32,142 bases of DNA from Akkermansia muciniphila (GCA_945870145.1 CAMBQV010000012.1:1-32142), one strand, 5' to 3'. Shown: positions 24,851 to 32,142, numbered from the stretch's first letter. Numbers and translations: made by a program. Notes: generated from the sequence alone by a model not told the origin.

Positions 24851-24955
24851 GGGAGCAGGGACATGAGGGACGATAGGGACGTGAGGGACAGACACGCTCA
24901 AGCAGAGAAAGTCCCTGCTGTCCCTCAGGTCCCTCTTGTCGCTTCCGTCCCCTGA
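24851..24955. repeat. Inverted arrays of GAGGGAC/GTCCCTC words
   Basis: GGGAGCAGGGACATGAGGGACGATAGGGACGTGAGGGACAG ... AGTCCCTGCTGTCCCTCAGGTCCCTCTTGTCGCTTCCGTCCCCTG. Confidence 0.75.
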
Positions 24956-24976
24956 TCTCGTTTTAAGAGAAAAACT

Positions 24977-25912
24977 ATGCACAAAATCATTTTGGCGGGC
25001 GGGACAGGCTTTATCGGCGGGGCATTGGCCCGTCATTTTAGCGCGTTGGACTGGGAGGTGGTCGTGCTGACTCGGCACCCGAAGGCGCGCGCAGACCAGG
25101 TGCGTGAGGTCGGCTGGGACGGAGAGACAGTCGGTGACTGGGTTCGGGAACTCGAAGGCGCGGAGGCAGTCGTGAATCTGTCGGGCAGGTCCATTGACTG
25201 CCGCTTCACGCCTGCCAATCGGAAGCTGCTTCGCGATTCGCGAATTCAGTCCACGCAAGCCATCGGCCAAGCCATCGCGCAGTGCAAAGCGCCGCCCCGT
25301 ATATGGCTTAACTCCAGTTCGGCCTCCCTGTACAAGCACACCTTTGACACGGACATGGACGAGTCGGGCGTTCAAGGGGCGACCCCTGAGGCCAAGGATG
25401 AATTTCTCATGGAGCTCATTCATCAATGGGAGGAAGCTTTTGATTCGGTGCAGACCCCTCAGACGCGCAAGGTGGCCCTTCGCACGACGATGGTATTGGG
25501 CATGAGTAGCAACAGTGTAGTGCCTGTCTTGCGCAGGTTGACGCGGCTGGGGCTTGGGGGCTGGATGGGGAGCGGCAGGCAGTTTGTCTCCTGGATACAC
25601 ATCGAGGATTTCTGCCGTGGGGTGGAGTGGGTGATCGAACATGAAGACTTAAAAGGTCCTGTCAATTTCGCCGCGCCAAAGCCACTGCCGAACGCCGAGA
25701 TGATGCGTCTCTTCAGGGAGGCCTGCGGCATGCCCTTTGGGTTGCCAGCCATGGCCTGGATGCTGGAGATCGGCGCCTTCTTCCTGCGGACCGAAACCGG
25801 CCTCATCCTCAAAAGCCATCGCGTCGTACCTGGCAAGTTGCTGGCAAGCGGCTTCACCTTCCGCTTCCCCTCCTTCCGCGAAGCGCTTGCCAATTTAATT
25901 GAGTGTCAGTAA
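24977..25912 (+). CDS. TIGR01777-family NAD-dependent epimerase (YfcH-like)
   Basis: 311 aa; IILAGGTGFIGGALARHF Rossmann motif, VVNLSGRSIDCRFTPANRKLLRDSRIQST, SSSASLYKH, QFVSWIHIEDFCRGVEWVIE, PVNFAAPKPLPNAEMM. Confidence 0.92.
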   Translation: MHKIILAGGTGFIGGALARHFSALDWEVVVLTRHPKARADQVREVGWDGETVGDWVRELEGAEAVVNLSGRSIDCRFTPANRKLLRDSRIQSTQAIGQAIAQCKAPPRIWLNSSSASLYKHTFDTDMDESGVQGATPEAKDEFLMELIHQWEEAFDSVQTPQTRKVALRTTMVLGMSSNSVVPVLRRLTRLGLGGWMGSGRQFVSWIHIEDFCRGVEWVIEHEDLKGPVNFAAPKPLPNAEMMRLFREACGMPFGLPAMAWMLEIGAFFLRTETGLILKSHRVVPGKLLASGFTFRFPSFREALANLIECQ

Positions 25913-25951
25913 GTGTCAATAAGTCTTCAACTTCAATGCATTTAATCTGCC

Positions 25952-25980
25952 TGTCCGCCGTAGCCTTGGCGAAGGTGGAT
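25952..25980. repeat. Intergenic palindromic repeat (CCTTCGCCAAGGCTACGG family)
   Basis: TGTCCGCCGTAGCCTTGGCGAAGGTGGAT, the reverse-complement orientation. Confidence 0.65.
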
Positions 25981-26040
25981 CAATTAGTCAATCCGTCAAT
26001 CCGTCCTCAACTGCTGATACCTTTTTAAGAAATCCGTCGG

Positions 26041-26069
26041 TTGACAGAGTGTACAGAATTCTGTACACT
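26041..26069 (+). promoter_or_regulatory. Toxin-antitoxin promoter with embedded 22-bp perfect palindrome operator
   Basis: TTGACA (26041-26046), 17-nt spacer, TACACT (26064-26069); AGTGTACAGAATTCTGTACACT (26048-26069) is a perfect palindrome. Confidence 0.75.
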
Positions 26070-26093
26070 AATGCACATATCGGAGAGATCATC

Positions 26094-26333
26094 ATGAAAA
26101 CAGTCACGTTAACAGATTTCAGGAGCCACGCATCAGGGATGTTGAGCGAAGTCGAAAAGGGAGAGACCCTGCTTGTCATGCGCCATGGCCGGCCTATTGC
26201 AGAGATATTCCCTGTTGGAAACGAAAAAAGCGGGCAGCCCTCCTGGAAAAGGCCAGGGCTGAGACTTTCGACAAAGGGAGTTAGCCTTTCTGAAATTATT
26301 TTAGCGGAGCGCAATCGTGAAAGTGTATCTTGA
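26094..26333 (+). CDS. Type II antitoxin, Phd/YefM-like
   Basis: ATG 26094: MKTVTLTDFRSHASGMLSEVEKGETLLVMRHGRPIAEIFPV, the Phd/YefM N-terminal pattern. Confidence 0.85.
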   Translation: MKTVTLTDFRSHASGMLSEVEKGETLLVMRHGRPIAEIFPVGNEKSGQPSWKRPGLRLSTKGVSLSEIILAERNRESVS

Positions 26334-26730
26334 TTCATCGGCCTTTGCAAAACGCTTTATTGAAGAGCTTGGAAGCGATAAAGTCGAAGCGCTCTGTTTG
26401 TCAGCCACAGAACTAGGCTTGAGTGTTCTGTGTGTGCCAGAGCTAATCTCCGCGTTGAACCGTCGTCTTCGTGAGCATCAATTGACCCAGAGCCAATACA
26501 AGGAAGCGAAGCGACGTCTTTTGTCAGATGTCCGCGATGCCGATATCATCACGCTCACAACCTCTGTTGTCGGCTCAGCTATCCAGGTGCTCGAGGCGAG
26601 TCCTGTCCGAGCCATGGATGCGTTGCACGTGGCTTGTGCACTCGAGTGGGATGCGGAACTGTTCGCCTCCGTGGATGCGCAGCAACTGACAGCAGCCCGT
26701 CGAGCGGGATTAAAAACTGTTCAGATATAA
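26317..26730 (+). CDS. PIN-domain toxin (VapC-like)
   Basis: GTG start, 17-bp overlap with antitoxin; MKVYLDSSAFAKRFIEE..., VRAMDALHVACALEWDAELFASVD. Confidence 0.88.
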   Translation: MKVYLDSSAFAKRFIEELGSDKVEALCLSATELGLSVLCVPELISALNRRLREHQLTQSQYKEAKRRLLSDVRDADIITLTTSVVGSAIQVLEASPVRAMDALHVACALEWDAELFASVDAQQLTAARRAGLKTVQI

Positions 26731-26776
26731 GCCCGAAGGTGGCGGGAGCGGCACTGCTCTTCTAGGCTTCCTAAAA

Positions 26777-26808
26777 GCGGCGTCGCACGGAATACCGTTT
26801 GCCGCCGC
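26777..26808. repeat. Intergenic hairpin GCGGCG...ACGG AATA CCGT...CGCCGC
   Basis: 6-bp outer stem, 4x4 internal loop, 4-bp inner stem, AATA loop. Confidence 0.5.
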
Positions 26809-26978
26809 ACTCCAAATCAACCACATCCTCTGCGCCCCCGCGCCAGGGTGCAATACTGGGGTACTGCGTAACAAATCCTCAAAATCCTGTTCATCCTGTC
26901 AAAAATGAATTTCGTCCGGTCCGGCACCCAGCGCGTGACTCTCCCTCACTTTAGAACTCTCGAACTTTAGAACTTCTT

Positions 26979-27011
26979 CGGCACAGCGTAGCCTTAGCGA
27001 AGCCGGCTAGC
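26979..27011. repeat. Divergent copy of the CCTTCGCCAAGGCTACGG family
   Basis: CGGCACAGCGTAGCCTTAGCGAAGCCGGCTAGC. Confidence 0.45.
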
Positions 27012-27214
27012 ACTTCTCCCACCCTGCATTCTTCCCAATGCGGAGATGCGTACAACTGTACTGTAAGCATGTCGCAAAATTCCTCAAAATGAGTTCAAAA
27101 GGACTATTTGGCTTGTTTTCCGGTTGGACTTCTGTTGAAATGAGCCACGATATGTTTGGCATGGTATCTGCTTTATTAATAAGTAGAGTCTAAATTCGGA
27201 GGGGGAGTGAGCTT

Positions 27215-28234
27215 ATGAATGAAGGAATCAACGATATCGAGGGCATCGAGAAACTGGGACAGGCACGGGATTTAGTCCTGGCTGAACTGAGGAAGACGGT
27301 CGTGGGCATGGAGGACGTGATCGACGAAATGATGATCGCTATCTTCTCTCAGGGACACTGTCTGCTGGTCGGTGTGCCTGGCCTTGCCAAGACGCTCTTA
27401 GTGAGTTGTTTGGCGCAAACCCTTGCACTCTCCTTTAAGCGCATCCAATTCACGCCTGACTTGATGCCCTCGGACATCACCGGCACCGAACTGCTACAAG
27501 ATGACCCGGAGACGCATGTCCGAAGCTTCAAGTTTTTGAAGGGACCTGTTTTTACCAATCTGCTGCTGGCGGACGAAATCAACCGTACACCGCCGAAGAC
27601 CCAGGCTGCGCTCCTCGAAGCCATGCAGGAGAAGAAGATATCCTCCGGCGGTAACGACTATGTACTTGATAAGCCCTTCTTTGTGCTGGCGACCCAGAAC
27701 CCGATCGAGCAAGAGGGCACCTACCCCTTGCCAGAGGCCCAGTTGGACCGGTTTCTCTTCAACATTGTTGTCAACTATCCGAGCCATCAAGAGGAGCTCG
27801 ATATCATGCGCCGTATCACGGCAGCAGAACAGCCGGAGATTAAGAAGGTGGTGGATGGCCCGACCATCATCGCATTCCAGCAATTGATCCGGCGTTTGCC
27901 TGTGGCCGATCACATCTTCGAATACGCTGCAGCGCTGGTCCGCGCTACGCGTCCGGCACAGCCAGAAGCTCCAGAATTCGTAAAGAAGTATATGGCGTGG
28001 GGTGCGGGTCCTCGCGCATCGCTCAACCTTATCCTTGCTGGTAAGGCTCGTGCGGCACTCCGTGGAAGGTGTCATGTGTCTATTGAAGATATCCAGGCAC
28101 TCGCCCTTCCCATTCTGCGCCACCGTATCATTCCCAACTTTGCGGCGCGTTCGGAAGGCATCACCTCGGATACGATCATCAATCGGCTTCTGAAGGAGCT
28201 GCCCTCTGACGAGAAACTGTACGCGAAGAAGTAA
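27215..28234 (+). CDS. MoxR family AAA+ ATPase
   Basis: 339 aa; GHCLLVGVPGLAKTLLV Walker A, LLADEINRTPPKTQAALLEAMQEK Walker B, FVLATQNPIEQEGTYPLPEAQLDRFLF. Confidence 0.97.
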   Translation: MNEGINDIEGIEKLGQARDLVLAELRKTVVGMEDVIDEMMIAIFSQGHCLLVGVPGLAKTLLVSCLAQTLALSFKRIQFTPDLMPSDITGTELLQDDPETHVRSFKFLKGPVFTNLLLADEINRTPPKTQAALLEAMQEKKISSGGNDYVLDKPFFVLATQNPIEQEGTYPLPEAQLDRFLFNIVVNYPSHQEELDIMRRITAAEQPEIKKVVDGPTIIAFQQLIRRLPVADHIFEYAAALVRATRPAQPEAPEFVKKYMAWGAGPRASLNLILAGKARAALRGRCHVSIEDIQALALPILRHRIIPNFAARSEGITSDTIINRLLKELPSDEKLYAKK

Positions 28235-28235
28235 C

Positions 28236-28325
28236 CGGAGATCAGAGGACGGAGATCAGAGATTTCTGTCCTCTGCCCTCTGTCCTCCGATTTCTGACTC
28301 CTGACTTCTGACTTCTGAATTCTAA
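28236..28325. repeat. Inverted word arrays (GATCAGAGGAC / TCCTCTG, CTGACTTCTGAC)
   Basis: GGAGATCAGAGGACGGAGATCAGAGATTTCTGTCCTCTGCCCTCTGTCCTCCGATTTCTGACTCCTGACTTCTGACTTCTGAATTC. Confidence 0.7.
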
Positions 28326-28330
28326 TACCC

Positions 28331-29260
28331 ATGTCCGAACAACTGCCACAAACGTTTTATCTGGAGCCTGAGCTTCTGCAGAAGCTAGGTGACTTGGAAC
28401 TTATCGCCCGTGAAGTGGTCGAAGGGTTGCGCGTGGGCAGTCATCGGAGTCCGTTGAAGGGGTTCAGTACGGAGTTCGCCCATCATCGGCAGTATGTGCC
28501 CGGGGATGCGATCCGTCACATTGACTGGCGCGTATTTGCGCGGACTGACCGTTACTACACGAAGCTCTACGAGGCAGAGACAAATTTCGATTGTTATATC
28601 CTGCTGGACGTCAGTTCGTCCATGACCTATGGTTCAGGCAAGGTCAGCAAGCTGGAGTACGCGAAGTTTTTGGCGGCGTCGTTGGCTTACTTGGTGCTCA
28701 AACAGCGTGATTCAGTCGGCTTATCCATCTTTGATTCAGAGCTCCGCACCTATTTGCCGCCCCGCTCCGCCATGAGCATTATCCTTCAGATTGATAAGTT
28801 GCTACGCGAAATCCGGCCGACCCCGAAGAGTGCCATAGCCAAGCAGTTATATGACATCGGACTCATGATCAAGCGGCGTTCGGTTGTTATTCTTATCTCG
28901 GATCTGCTCGCTGAAACCGATGATATTTTGGCGGGGCTTGACCATCTGAGGTTCGCTGGTCATAACGTGAATGTGTTACATACACTCGATCCTTACGAAT
29001 TGGAGTTTCCGTTCAAGGGCACTTGGCGCTTTGAGGGGCTTGAACAGGAAGAGCATCTGACGACCCAGCCCGAACGGATTCGGGATGATTATCTCGCCAA
29101 CATGAAGGCCTATCTGGAGCGGTTGCGTACGGGCTGTGCCGCCAGCATGATGGACTATATGACAATCGACACCTCACGTCCCTTGGACGCGGTGCTCAGT
29201 GAGTTCTTCTTCAATCGGGAATCCACGTTGTCAGGAACGTCCGTGGGAGCGAGGTTGTGA
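28331..29260 (+). CDS. DUF58 domain-containing protein
   Basis: 309 aa; GSHRSPLKGFSTEFAHHRQYVPGDAIRHIDWRVFARTDRYYTKLYEAETNFDCYILLDVSSSMTYGS. Confidence 0.96.
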   Translation: MSEQLPQTFYLEPELLQKLGDLELIAREVVEGLRVGSHRSPLKGFSTEFAHHRQYVPGDAIRHIDWRVFARTDRYYTKLYEAETNFDCYILLDVSSSMTYGSGKVSKLEYAKFLAASLAYLVLKQRDSVGLSIFDSELRTYLPPRSAMSIILQIDKLLREIRPTPKSAIAKQLYDIGLMIKRRSVVILISDLLAETDDILAGLDHLRFAGHNVNVLHTLDPYELEFPFKGTWRFEGLEQEEHLTTQPERIRDDYLANMKAYLERLRTGCAASMMDYMTIDTSRPLDAVLSEFFFNRESTLSGTSVGARL

Positions 29261-29267
29261 GTTTTGA

Positions 29268-29423
29268 GGAATAATGGAATGATGGAATACTGGAATATTG
29301 GAAGAAGGTACTCTTGGGGAGCGGCGCAGGCCTCTGCGCCACAGGCACGCAGGCGCGTGCCCCTCCCATGCCAACAATCTGTCTTTCCCCAACATTCCAC
29401 CATTCCCATATTCCAACATTCCA
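29268..29423. repeat. Composite intergenic element: TGGAAT-word inverted arms flanking double-hairpin copy E3
   Basis: Left GGAATAATGGAATGATGGAATACTGGAATATTGGAAG, core E3 29317-29367, right CCCCAACATTCCACCATTCCCATATTCCAACATTCCAG. Confidence 0.75.
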
Positions 29424-29453
29424 GTTTGAAGCTAGCGACACGTCAGTAACATT

Positions 29454-31592
29454 ATGAGTTTTCTCAATCCATTAATACTTTTGGCTGGACTTGGGCTTGC
29501 GCTGCCGATCCTCGCGCATCTGCTGAACCGCTATCAGGTCAAGCGCACGGACTGGGCTGCGATGCAGTTTCTGAACAAGAACGTCCGCGTGCGTTCCCGA
29601 CAGCTTCGGCTCCAAGATATTCTTCTCTTGCTTTTGAGGTGCCTGGCGCTCCTGCTGATCGTCTTTGCCTTGGCACGGCCTGTTTTGAATCAGGCGAAAG
29701 GATTTGCTGCACGTTTGGGTGAACCGCGCGCGGCCGTAGTCATTGCCCTCGACGCCTCCTTCAGCATGCAGCATAAGGAGGGGAGTGCCACGCGTTTTGA
29801 CAAGGCACTTGAAAAGATCAGATCGCTTCAGCAGAGTTTCCGATCAGGGGATCCTGTGACACTCGTCCTGCTGGGGGCTGAACATAGAGTTGTGGCACGG
29901 AATATCGCTTTTGACCCCAAGGCCTTTGAAGAGCTCCTGAGCGCACAGAAGGCAACCGTCGAAGGGCTGGATCTCGACAACCTGCCACGGTTCCTGAAAG
30001 AACTTGCCAGTGAGATGAAAGCCCCTCAGAAAGAGATATATCTGTTCACGGATCTGCAGGAAAAGGACTGGAAGTCGCGTTCCGTCTGGCTTCAGGAAGC
30101 TTTTAAGGATCTTTCAAAGACGACCTCTTTTTTTGTGATCCCAGTTGACACGGGGGCTGAGAACCTAGCGCTGACCGGGCTTGACCTGGTCTCGGGTGTT
30201 CTTCGCAAGGGTTCGATTGCGCGCTATCGTGCGACGGTCCGAAATTGCGGGACTGTGGTTGCTCAGCAGGTTAAGGTCTCTGGCCTTGTGAACAATATCA
30301 GTGTGGATGTGAAGGTGATTCCCATGATCGCGCCGGGTACGGCTGAATCAGTTTCCCTCTTTCTTCCCTTCCGTGATACGGGTCCAGTACGGATTTCTGC
30401 AGAGCTCGCTGACGATGCGCTTCCTGTGGACAACGTGCGTCGGGCAGTTGCCGTGATTCAGGACAAGGTCTCGGTTCTCTGTGTGGAGGGCAGTACAGGC
30501 GGCTCTGATGGGGCAGGGGCTCTAATTGCGGCGGCGCTCCGTGCGCGTGGTAATAGTAAGGGGCAAGAGGATCTCGTCGTCCAGCAGGTGTCGTGGGTGG
30601 ATCTCCCCAGCCAGGACTTGAAGCGTTTTAATGTGGTGATCTTGTCCGATGTGCCAGACATCACCTCTGAGCAGGCGCGTACGTTTGAGTCGTACGTACG
30701 GTCAGGACATGGCTTGATTTGGTTTGGCGGTGAGAATGTGAAGGCGGATGTCTGGAATCAGCGTTCAACACTGGAGGGGACTCGGTTGCTTCCTGCGGTG
30801 ATTGAACGAACGATGCGTACAAGCGATGCGATGGGGGTGGGACGCCCTCTGGATCCTGCATTGACGGACCATCCTGTCAGTCGAGCGCTCCTCTCCCTGC
30901 AGAAAGATCTTCTGAACGAAACCACGTTCCGCACCTTGCTCCGTGTGAAGCCTGTGGCCACGAGCGTGAAGGTACTGACCCTTGCGGGCCGGGAGGCGCC
31001 TGTGTTGTTGGAGCATGCGCTGGGGCGCGGACACGTCTTCATGTTTACCACGACAGCCGGACCCTCCTGGAACAACATGGCCGTGACGCCGGTCTTTCCC
31101 ATGCTACTCCAGCAGATGGTCACTTATCTGACGGCTCGTGAGTTTGAGACCCCGCGCCAGGTCGGCGATGCACTCTCCCTCTCCTATACCGACCAGCCAG
31201 ATACAACAGAGGCTCTCTTTGATACTCCGTCCGGGGAGACAATCTCAGTTCCGGTTCGCGACTATCGGGAACAGTATGTCGCCCTTTTGGGAAACACCCG
31301 TGAAGCAGGCTTTTACCTGGCTCGAGTGAACTTGCAGGCGGAGAGCAAACCAATCGCCGTCAATGTGGACACGCAGGAATCCTTGGTGAAGAGCCTGTCG
31401 GCGGCGGAAGCTGCAAAAGCGCTCGAGGGTTCAGGCCTTCGGCTGGTGCGTTCCGAAGCGGAGTTGCTCGCCAGCGTGGAAGAGACGCGCACATCGCGTT
31501 CCCTGTCGCATCTTTTGCTTTGGATGGGATTAGCCTTTCTCGTGATTGAGAGTCTCTTTGCGTTGGGGCTTCAGCGGGTGAGGAAGCAGTAG
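29454..31592 (+). CDS. BatA N-terminal / vWA domain membrane protein
   Basis: 712 aa; MSFLNPLILLAGLGLALPILAHLLNRYQVKRTDWAAMQFL (BatA leader), VVIALDASFSMQHKEG (MIDAS), C-terminal TM helix. Confidence 0.9.
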   Translation: MSFLNPLILLAGLGLALPILAHLLNRYQVKRTDWAAMQFLNKNVRVRSRQLRLQDILLLLLRCLALLLIVFALARPVLNQAKGFAARLGEPRAAVVIALDASFSMQHKEGSATRFDKALEKIRSLQQSFRSGDPVTLVLLGAEHRVVARNIAFDPKAFEELLSAQKATVEGLDLDNLPRFLKELASEMKAPQKEIYLFTDLQEKDWKSRSVWLQEAFKDLSKTTSFFVIPVDTGAENLALTGLDLVSGVLRKGSIARYRATVRNCGTVVAQQVKVSGLVNNISVDVKVIPMIAPGTAESVSLFLPFRDTGPVRISAELADDALPVDNVRRAVAVIQDKVSVLCVEGSTGGSDGAGALIAAALRARGNSKGQEDLVVQQVSWVDLPSQDLKRFNVVILSDVPDITSEQARTFESYVRSGHGLIWFGGENVKADVWNQRSTLEGTRLLPAVIERTMRTSDAMGVGRPLDPALTDHPVSRALLSLQKDLLNETTFRTLLRVKPVATSVKVLTLAGREAPVLLEHALGRGHVFMFTTTAGPSWNNMAVTPVFPMLLQQMVTYLTAREFETPRQVGDALSLSYTDQPDTTEALFDTPSGETISVPVRDYREQYVALLGNTREAGFYLARVNLQAESKPIAVNVDTQESLVKSLSAAEAAKALEGSGLRLVRSEAELLASVEETRTSRSLSHLLLWMGLAFLVIESLFALGLQRVRKQ

Positions 31593-31594
31593 AA

Positions 31595-31737
31595 AGTTGG
31601 CAGTAGCAGTTGGCAGTAGATTTGGAGTTTTTACCGCATAGAACGCATAGAACACAGAGGAAAGAGATGCAGAACAGATTTCAAAAACAAAGAATTTAGA
31701 AATTGATCTTTGCGATCTTTGTGTTCTTTGTGGTTAA
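31595..31737. repeat. Word-repeat intergenic region (GGCAGT; CATAGAAC; CTTTGTG)
   Basis: AGTTGGCAGTAGCAGTTGGCAGT, ACCGCATAGAACGCATAGAACACAGAGG, GATCTTTGCGATCTTTGTGTTCTTTGTGGTTAAAAA. Confidence 0.6.
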
Positions 31738-31758
31738 AAATGATTGATAAGGTTAACG

Positions 31759-32142
31759 ATGAATTGGCTTTTAAATAGTATCGGGATCAAGGAACTGATG
31801 TGGGGACGCCCCGCATCTGCGTTCGTGGTCATGCTGGCCGTCGCGGGCATCCTGCTGCTGGTTGCGATTTTGTATCGGCGACAGGCAGGGGTGCCCAATC
31901 GCATCCGCCTTGGCTTGGTTGTCGCACGATTGCTAGTTCTGGGTCTGTTGGTGGCTGCGTTATTTGAGCCCATCGCTGTACGCGAACGCACCCAGCAGAT
32001 CAAGCGTCGCTTGCCCGTACTCATTGATGTCTCGGCGAGCATGTCGATCAAGGATCAACGGAAGCGTCCTGCTGATGTGATTGACGCTGGAGTTGCACTG
32101 GGTATTCTGCCCTTATCTGCGACGACGGATGTCAACCGGGCG
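31759..32142 (+). CDS. N-terminal part of membrane vWA-type protein of the MoxR/DUF58/BatA cluster (truncated by window end)
   Basis: Frame open from ATG 31759 to the window end: MNWLLNSIGIKELMWGRPASAFVVMLAVAGILLLVAILYRR...LPVLIDVSASMSIKDQRKR (two TM helices and MIDAS DVSASMS). Confidence 0.8.
   Translation, partial: MNWLLNSIGIKELMWGRPASAFVVMLAVAGILLLVAILYRRQAGVPNRIRLGLVVARLLVLGLLVAALFEPIAVRERTQQIKRRLPVLIDVSASMSIKDQRKRPADVIDAGVALGILPLSATTDVNRA

Noticed and set aside
24743-25642. 299-aa minus-strand ORF opposite the TIGR01777 gene
   Set aside because: Shadow ORF: the + strand has strong family motifs across the region and the minus translation is Arg/His/Pro-rich without a recognisable domain.
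26049-26093. Upstream start for the antitoxin (ORF track begins at 26049)
   Set aside because: The extension would translate the promoter palindrome; ATG 26094 begins with the canonical MKTVTLTDFR and has GGAGAG upstream.
27050-27061. GTACAACTGTAC as a second operator of the toxin-antitoxin system
   Set aside because: Shares only GTACA/TGTAC half-sites with different spacing, lies ~320 nt beyond the toxin gene, and has no convincing promoter around it.
27121-27185. Promoter for the MoxR operon (TTGGAC/TTGAAA/TTGGCA combinations)
   Set aside because: No combination gave both good boxes and 16-18 nt spacing; not listed as a feature.
29155-29449. Several overlapping small ORFs on both strands
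   Set aside because: Caused by the composite E3/TGGAAT repeat element, which is open in several frames; no protein evidence.

Overview
This 32 kb window is a bacterial chromosome segment with every supported CDS on the + strand. The gene content resembles a PVC-type bacterium (Verrucomicrobiota/Kiritimatiellota/Planctomycetota-like); that is inference from families, with no marker gene seen. Left part (1-18.3 kb): the end of a ThuA-like protein, two sugar isomerase/epimerase TIM-barrel proteins, a secreted sialate O-acetylesterase-like protein with a degenerate second esterase copy, a second secreted SGNH/DUF303 esterase, two very large tandem secreted PDZ/toroid/HEAT paralogs (DUF6288-like), a Tat-signal Gfo/Idh/MocA oxidoreductase and a secreted HEAT-repeat protein. 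Middle (18.8-25.9 kb): a secreted glycoside-hydrolase-like protein, an MFS sugar-acid-type transporter, a small lipoprotein, a UroD-family methyltransferase-like protein and a TIGR01777-type epimerase. Then come a Phd/PIN toxin-antitoxin pair with a perfect 22-bp palindrome in its promoter, and a MoxR/DUF58/BatA-vWA cluster running off the right end. Most notable: (i) a ~270-310 aa C-terminal module shared by the DUF303 esterase and both giant PDZ/HEAT proteins; (ii) a ~51-nt intergenic element in three copies, with an outer stem enclosing two 7-bp/4-nt hairpins whose loops are mutually complementary (TCCT/AGGA and GCCT/AGGC), suggesting a covarying kissing-loop structure; (iii) pervasive short-word repeats, often arranged as inverted arrays, in the longer intergenic gaps.
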